Below the pieces are notes generated by a model. It made no database searches and had not been told where the DNA came from. It was given only the letters and a program-made list of their open reading frames with translations. Made by a program: the position numbers and the translations under genes. Shown in pieces: positions 63,543 to 64,000 of a DNA stretch of 64,000 nt. Every line of letters starts with the position of its first letter. Positions within the stretch are counted from its first letter, which is position 1. The stretch covers positions 1-64,000 of the forward strand of contig JADLEX010000023.1 in NCBI GenBank assembly GCA_020845895.1, given 5' to 3'. The stretch comes from Deltaproteobacteria bacterium (GTDB lineage: Bacteria > Lernaellota > Lernaellaia > JACKCT01).

Positions 63543-64000
63543 CTACTCGAAGCGCACGAAATCGACGACGAGCGCGCTGTCCCAGTAAGGGTCCGCGGTA
63601 TCGGCGACGCCCAGCACCAGGGTGATCGTCTCGCCGGGATAAACCGGCCACGCCGCGAATCCACCGCTCGCCAAATGGGCGTCCCACACCGCGCCCCCCG
63701 CGTTGTACGACGCATCCACCGACGTCGCGATGCCGCCGAGCGTCGATGCCGATCCCGGAATGTCGCCGAAGTCGCCGCCCGATCCGTTCTCCATCGTGCG
63801 ATCGACCGCGAATCCGCGCGTCCCGCCCGCGACGAACGCGAACGCCGTGTCGGCGTAAGGCGAGCCAAGCCACTCGGAGGCGTCCTGCGTGAGCAGGTCG
63901 TAGGAGAGGATCATGCTCGTCGCGCCATCGGGCACGACGATCGCGCGCGCGGCGAGGCATGCGGTGCGTCCGTCGCCACCCGTGGTCAGCAGCCCGTACG
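63543..64000 (-). CDS. C-terminal part of a secreted protein (cut by window edge)
   Basis: The frame is open from the right edge to its stop at 63543; 151 residues are visible. The content is beta-rich with Asp/Gly (LLTTGGDGRTACLAARAIVV, ASYNAGGAVWDAHLASGGF, DPYWDSALVVDFVRFE), the pattern of bacterial cell-surface jelly-roll domains (choice-of-anchor type) that end with a pair of strands. It is convergent with the charged protein, 6 bp apart. Confidence 0.7.
   Translation of the reverse strand, partial: YGLLTTGGDGRTACLAARAIVVPDGATSMILSYDLLTQDASEWLGSPYADTAFAFVAGGTRGFAVDRTMENGSGGDFGDIPGSASTLGGIATSVDASYNAGGAVWDAHLASGGFAAWPVYPGETITLVLGVADTADPYWDSALVVDFVRFE

Overview
The window is high-GC bacterial chromosome. 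Housekeeping genes (gatCAB, pyrF, comM, a hut block, queE) sit among secreted lipoproteins, a four-haem c-type cytochrome and a serine protease with Cys-rich and Asp-rich C-terminal segments. This suits a Gram-negative of deltaproteobacterial/Myxococcota type, probably from an uncultured lineage; that placement is inference from gene content. No rRNA, tRNA or CRISPR array was seen.

Region 1 (1-15 kb). After a transposase C-terminus and a solute-binding lipoprotein comes a 13.7-kb minus-strand cluster encoding a tailed-phage-like particle: portal, scaffold, P22-like coat protein, head-tail connector, tail terminator, tail tube, XhlA-like membrane protein, 1154-aa fibre, hub-like protein, a 221-aa protein, a tail chaperone with a clear -1 frameshift site, and a very short tape measure. 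No integrase, replication, endolysin or terminase gene lies beside it. A complete large terminase lies 34 kb away on the other strand (48.65-49.9 kb), and a CI-like repressor whose S24 peptidase has lost its catalytic residues lies at 34 kb. I read this as a domesticated or gene-transfer-agent-like particle with dispersed genes; this is a hypothesis.

Region 2 (15-24 kb): a lipoprotein, two spore-photoproduct-lyase-type radical SAM proteins, an AT-rich ParB-methyltransferase fusion, a trypsin-like protease, a NYN-domain protein and small membrane or secreted proteins.

Region 3 (24-36 kb): hutU-hutI-ftcD-queE on the minus strand, an alcohol dehydrogenase, a NifA-type sigma-54 activator, comM, the repressor and an ABC ATPase.

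Region 4 (36-50 kb): a 1235-aa zinc-ribbon/Pro-Glu/TPR protein whose coding sequence holds nine palindromic repeats; a gatC-gatA-gatB operon split by an AAA-ATPase/DUF4435 pair resembling the PARIS anti-phage system; a restriction-methylase-like gene broken by one in-frame TGA; and the terminase.

Region 5 (50-64 kb): a GH5-like lipoprotein, an enoyl-CoA hydratase, a coiled-coil winged-helix protein, the cytochrome, a YhaN/YhaO-like repair pair, an SGNH hydrolase, an RHH regulator with pyrF, and envelope proteins.

A composite intergenic spacer recurs through the window: a palindromic repeat, then a CA-rich leader of ACCAACAACC type, then a start codon. It precedes several particle genes, the terminase and gatC.
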